From Candidatus Woesearchaeota archaeon (lineage in GTDB: Archaea; Nanobdellota; Nanobdellia; UBA10117; WJKY01), in contig WJKY01000028.1 of the NCBI GenBank assembly GCA_014728835.1, forward strand, positions 1-6,790: a DNA stretch of 6,790 nt, given 5' to 3'. The translations under genes were made by a program, and so were the position numbers. The stretch's first letter is position 1; each line of letters begins with the position of its first letter. The notes below the pieces were generated by a model. It was not told the DNA's origin and made no database searches. It saw only the letters and a program-made list of their open reading frames with translations. Positions 5,367 to 6,790 of the stretch are shown piece by piece.

Positions 5367-5427
5367 CTAAATCGAAGTTCGGTTTAGCCCAACTGAATTT
5401 TCAGTTGGGGAATTTTTTTTCTTTTTT
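5367..5427 (+). terminator. Tandem hairpins plus T tracts after paralogue B
   Basis: Hairpin 1: stem 5367-5375 with 5379-5387 (CTAAATCGA / TTCGGTTTAG region, one G-T wobble), 3-nt loop. Hairpin 2 starts on the next base: CCCAACTGA (5388-5396), loop ATTT, TCAGTTGGG (5401-5409), a perfect 9-bp stem. Eight Ts at 5413-5420 and six more at 5422-5427 follow. This is a strong intrinsic-type terminator and repeats the two-hairpin design found after paralogue A. Confidence 0.8.
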
Positions 5428-5450
5428 AATTTATTTTTTATTTAGCAAAG

Positions 5451-5460
5451 TTTTTAATAT
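5451..5460 (+). promoter_or_regulatory. Likely TATA element of the surface-protein gene
   Basis: TTTTTAATAT has its centre about 26-27 nt before ATG 5482, giving a leaderless start like two other genes here. A better-looking TATAAATT at 5470-5477 lies only 4-11 nt before the ATG. It would start transcription inside the gene near 5500, so it is not favoured. Confidence 0.45.
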
Positions 5461-5481
5461 CCTAATTTGTATAAATTAAAT

Positions 5482-6790
5482 ATGCACTTGAGGAGGAATC
5501 ATCAGATATTTATCTTTATTATATTATTAGTAGGAGTATTGCTTTTATTAAGCCCAACTGCCTTTGCAATAGATTTAGTTGACGGAGAAAACATACAACT
5601 TGTTGAAACATCTCCCGCTGGTGTTTGTGAGGGAACCCCCAAACCATGTAATTCTTTTTCTTCAGTAAATTGTTATGCTCAAGATGGTTGTGGTTTAACT
5701 GGAGACCCGTCCTACTGTACAGGTACGGCCACTTCTTGCGCATATTTTACTGATAAAACAAGCTGCGAAGGTCAGGAAGGTTGTTCTTGGACAAAAGCAG
5801 GCCAACATATAGTAAGCACACCATTTAATGTAAAAACTACACATAAAGAATGGGAAGGAGGATACCAACCATGTACAACAGTTGATAATGGTTGGGGAGG
5901 AGTAAACGCATTTTGTCAGTGTAAAGGGTATGATACTGCAATCCCTGATAACCAAGGACCTTGTTATATTGCTCCAAGAAAAACACAAACTAATTGGGCA
6001 TGGGATCCAAGTGATTGCCCTCCAACTCAAGAAGGAGATAAAGTTACTGCAGTTCCATTGCTTAGTGTTAAATGTTGCCTTAAAACTGAAAATGCAGAAT
6101 CTGCTTGCAATGATAATTTAGATAATGATTGTGACGCTATACTAGATTGCTTTGATTCTGATTGCGATGGAGACCAATGCGGTGTGAAAGAATGTCCAAC
6201 AGGTACTGTTGGTGATGGCTGTATAAAATATTGTTCAAATTTTGATTGTAAGGATTGTTCTTTAACTAATAAATGTATGGAAAGTTATTGTAGTGACACT
6301 TTAGATAATGATGGCGATGGCGCAATTGATTGCGCAGATGAAGATTGCGACGCAATTGATAATTGCGAGTATGCAGTAGAATTGACTTGTGATGATAACT
6401 TTGACAATGATGCAGATGAAAATATAGATTGTTTAGACCAAGACTGTGATGGTGTAGGTACTTGTGAATATGGAACAGAATTAACTTGTGATGATGAGGT
6501 TAATAATGATGGAGATGTAACTGAAGGAGGCAACCCACTTATAGATTGCGATGATCCTGATTGTGCTGATGATCCTGCTTGTAAAGAAAAAGTAGAATGT
6601 ACAGATTCAGACGGAGATGGTTATGGAGCTGAAGGAACAGATATAAGTAATTGCGAAGGTTCAACAACTGAATTTGATTGTAATGATAATAATGCTGCTA
6701 TTAATCCAGGCGCAGATGAAATTTGTGATAATGAAATAGATGACGACTGCGACGGTGATACAGATTCAGCTGATTCTGAATGTGAAGAAC
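5482..6790 (+). CDS. Secreted Cys/Asp-rich surface protein with MopE-type motif, 3'-partial
   Basis: 436 complete codons are visible and the frame is open at the right edge. The N terminus MHLRRNHQ, a hydrophobic run (residues 9-24) and TAFA form a Sec signal peptide with likely cleavage after A29. The mature region is acidic and rich in Cys. Residues 56-103 hold two copies of a C-x2-F-x4/5-C-x2-Q-x-G-C unit, the second ending in GCSW. From residue 209 there are four Asp/Asn/Cys repeats of the form C-x-D-x-x-x-N-D-x-D...IDC-x-D-x-DC, the last three spaced by exactly 33 residues. From 375, DSDGDGYG and then DCNDNNAAINPGADEICD...DDDCDGD match the MopE-type putative metal-binding motif with a thrombospondin type 3-like calcium segment. 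Such proteins sit on cell surfaces and are expected to bind Ca2+ and be disulfide-stabilised. Function could be adhesion or structure. The anchor, if any, lies beyond the window. ATG 5482 gives the basic n-region of the signal peptide. Confidence 0.9.
   Translation, partial: MHLRRNHQIFIFIILLVGVLLLLSPTAFAIDLVDGENIQLVETSPAGVCEGTPKPCNSFSSVNCYAQDGCGLTGDPSYCTGTATSCAYFTDKTSCEGQEGCSWTKAGQHIVSTPFNVKTTHKEWEGGYQPCTTVDNGWGGVNAFCQCKGYDTAIPDNQGPCYIAPRKTQTNWAWDPSDCPPTQEGDKVTAVPLLSVKCCLKTENAESACNDNLDNDCDAILDCFDSDCDGDQCGVKECPTGTVGDGCIKYCSNFDCKDCSLTNKCMESYCSDTLDNDGDGAIDCADEDCDAIDNCEYAVELTCDDNFDNDADENIDCLDQDCDGVGTCEYGTELTCDDEVNNDGDVTEGGNPLIDCDDPDCADDPACKEKVECTDSDGDGYGAEGTDISNCEGSTTEFDCNDNNAAINPGADEICDNEIDDDCDGDTDSADSECEE
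5647..5790 (+). repeat. Two-copy Cys/Gln/Gly-Cys motif in the surface protein
   Basis: Protein-level repeat: CNSFSSVNCYAQDGC at residues 56-70 and CAYFTDKTSCEGQEGCSW at 86-103. Shared positions are three Cys, an aromatic, Gln and Gly before the last Cys. Units ending in GCxW recur in other Cys-rich extracellular proteins; here they probably form small disulfide knots. Confidence 0.55.
6106..6582 (+). repeat. Asp/Cys-rich repeat array in the surface protein
   Basis: Four units start at 6106, 6289, 6388 and 6487. Each begins with a Cys, runs through L/F/V-[DN]-N-D-x-D, then [IL]DC-x-D-x-DC, and ends in Cys. Units 2 to 4 are spaced exactly 99 bp (33 residues) and joined by near-identical linkers (EYAVELT, EYGTELT). 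Unit 4 carries a six-residue insertion (around TEGGNP). Asp/Asn spacing is that of calcium-binding loops. Confidence 0.8.
6604..6789 (+). other. MopE-type metal-binding motif with calcium-loop segment
   Basis: Residues 375-436 of the surface protein: DSDGDGYG, a Cys, DCNDNNAAINPGADEICD, then NEIDDDCDGDTD. This order matches the putative metal-binding motif named after the methanotroph protein MopE and common in repeat-rich surface proteins. Further copies may follow right of the window. Confidence 0.8.

Noticed and set aside
5695..6533. Minus-strand and alternate-frame open frames over the surface-protein gene
   Set aside because: They are low-complexity shadows of the Cys/Asp-rich coding frame (for example Ser-rich antisense of Asp codons), with no start signals of their own.
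6106..6582. CRISPR-like or tandem DNA repeat
   Set aside because: The 99-bp periodicity is in frame, diverged at the DNA level and conserved at protein level; there are no identical repeats separated by unique spacers.

Overview
The window looks like a stretch of an AT-rich archaeal chromosome, most likely from a small-genome DPANN-type lineage such as Woesearchaeota or Pacearchaeota. The lineage is inference. The archaeal assignment rests on Dph2 and DUF357 homologues, archaeal TATA boxes (TTTATAAA / TTTAAAA type) about 27 nt before several start codons, an intein-split PEP synthase, and short GAGGT-type ribosome sites on the other genes. No tRNA, rRNA, CRISPR array or insertion sequence was seen.

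Left part (1-2858): the 3' portion of a phosphoenolpyruvate synthase gene (ppsA) interrupted by a LAGLIDADG homing-endonuclease intein. The window opens inside the intein. The intein ends at N (1110-1112), and the rest of the enzyme follows: the end of the ATP-binding domain, the phosphohistidine domain and the PEP/pyruvate barrel. A 155-bp gap with T tracts and a TATA box follows.

Middle part (3014-4508): a 115-aa protein made of two copies of a zinc-ribbon-plus-helix module converges, with a 4-bp overlap, on a two-gene minus-strand operon. That operon encodes a DUF357 helical protein and then a small zinc-dependent phospholipase C-like protein. The DUF357 gene is divergent from a dph2 gene that stops after about 84 codons, keeping only the N-terminal domain. 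The two divergent genes share a 34-bp, exactly two-fold symmetric promoter region.

Right part (4594-6790): two paralogous three-helix membrane proteins of about 95 aa in tandem. Each has its own promoter and ribosome site, and each is followed by a pair of hairpins and a T tract. Then comes the 5' end of a secreted, cysteine- and aspartate-rich surface protein with a signal peptide, a duplicated Cys/Gly/Trp motif, a 33-residue Asp/Cys repeat array and a MopE-type metal-binding motif. It runs off the right edge.

The genes do not form one pathway. Central carbon metabolism (PpsA), translation-factor modification (Dph2) and cell-envelope functions (membrane proteins, surface protein) sit side by side. 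I do not see a clearly new multi-gene system. The most unusual items are the mirror-symmetric divergent promoter, the truncated Dph2, the duplicated zinc module protein, and the paired membrane proteins with matching double-hairpin 3' ends.
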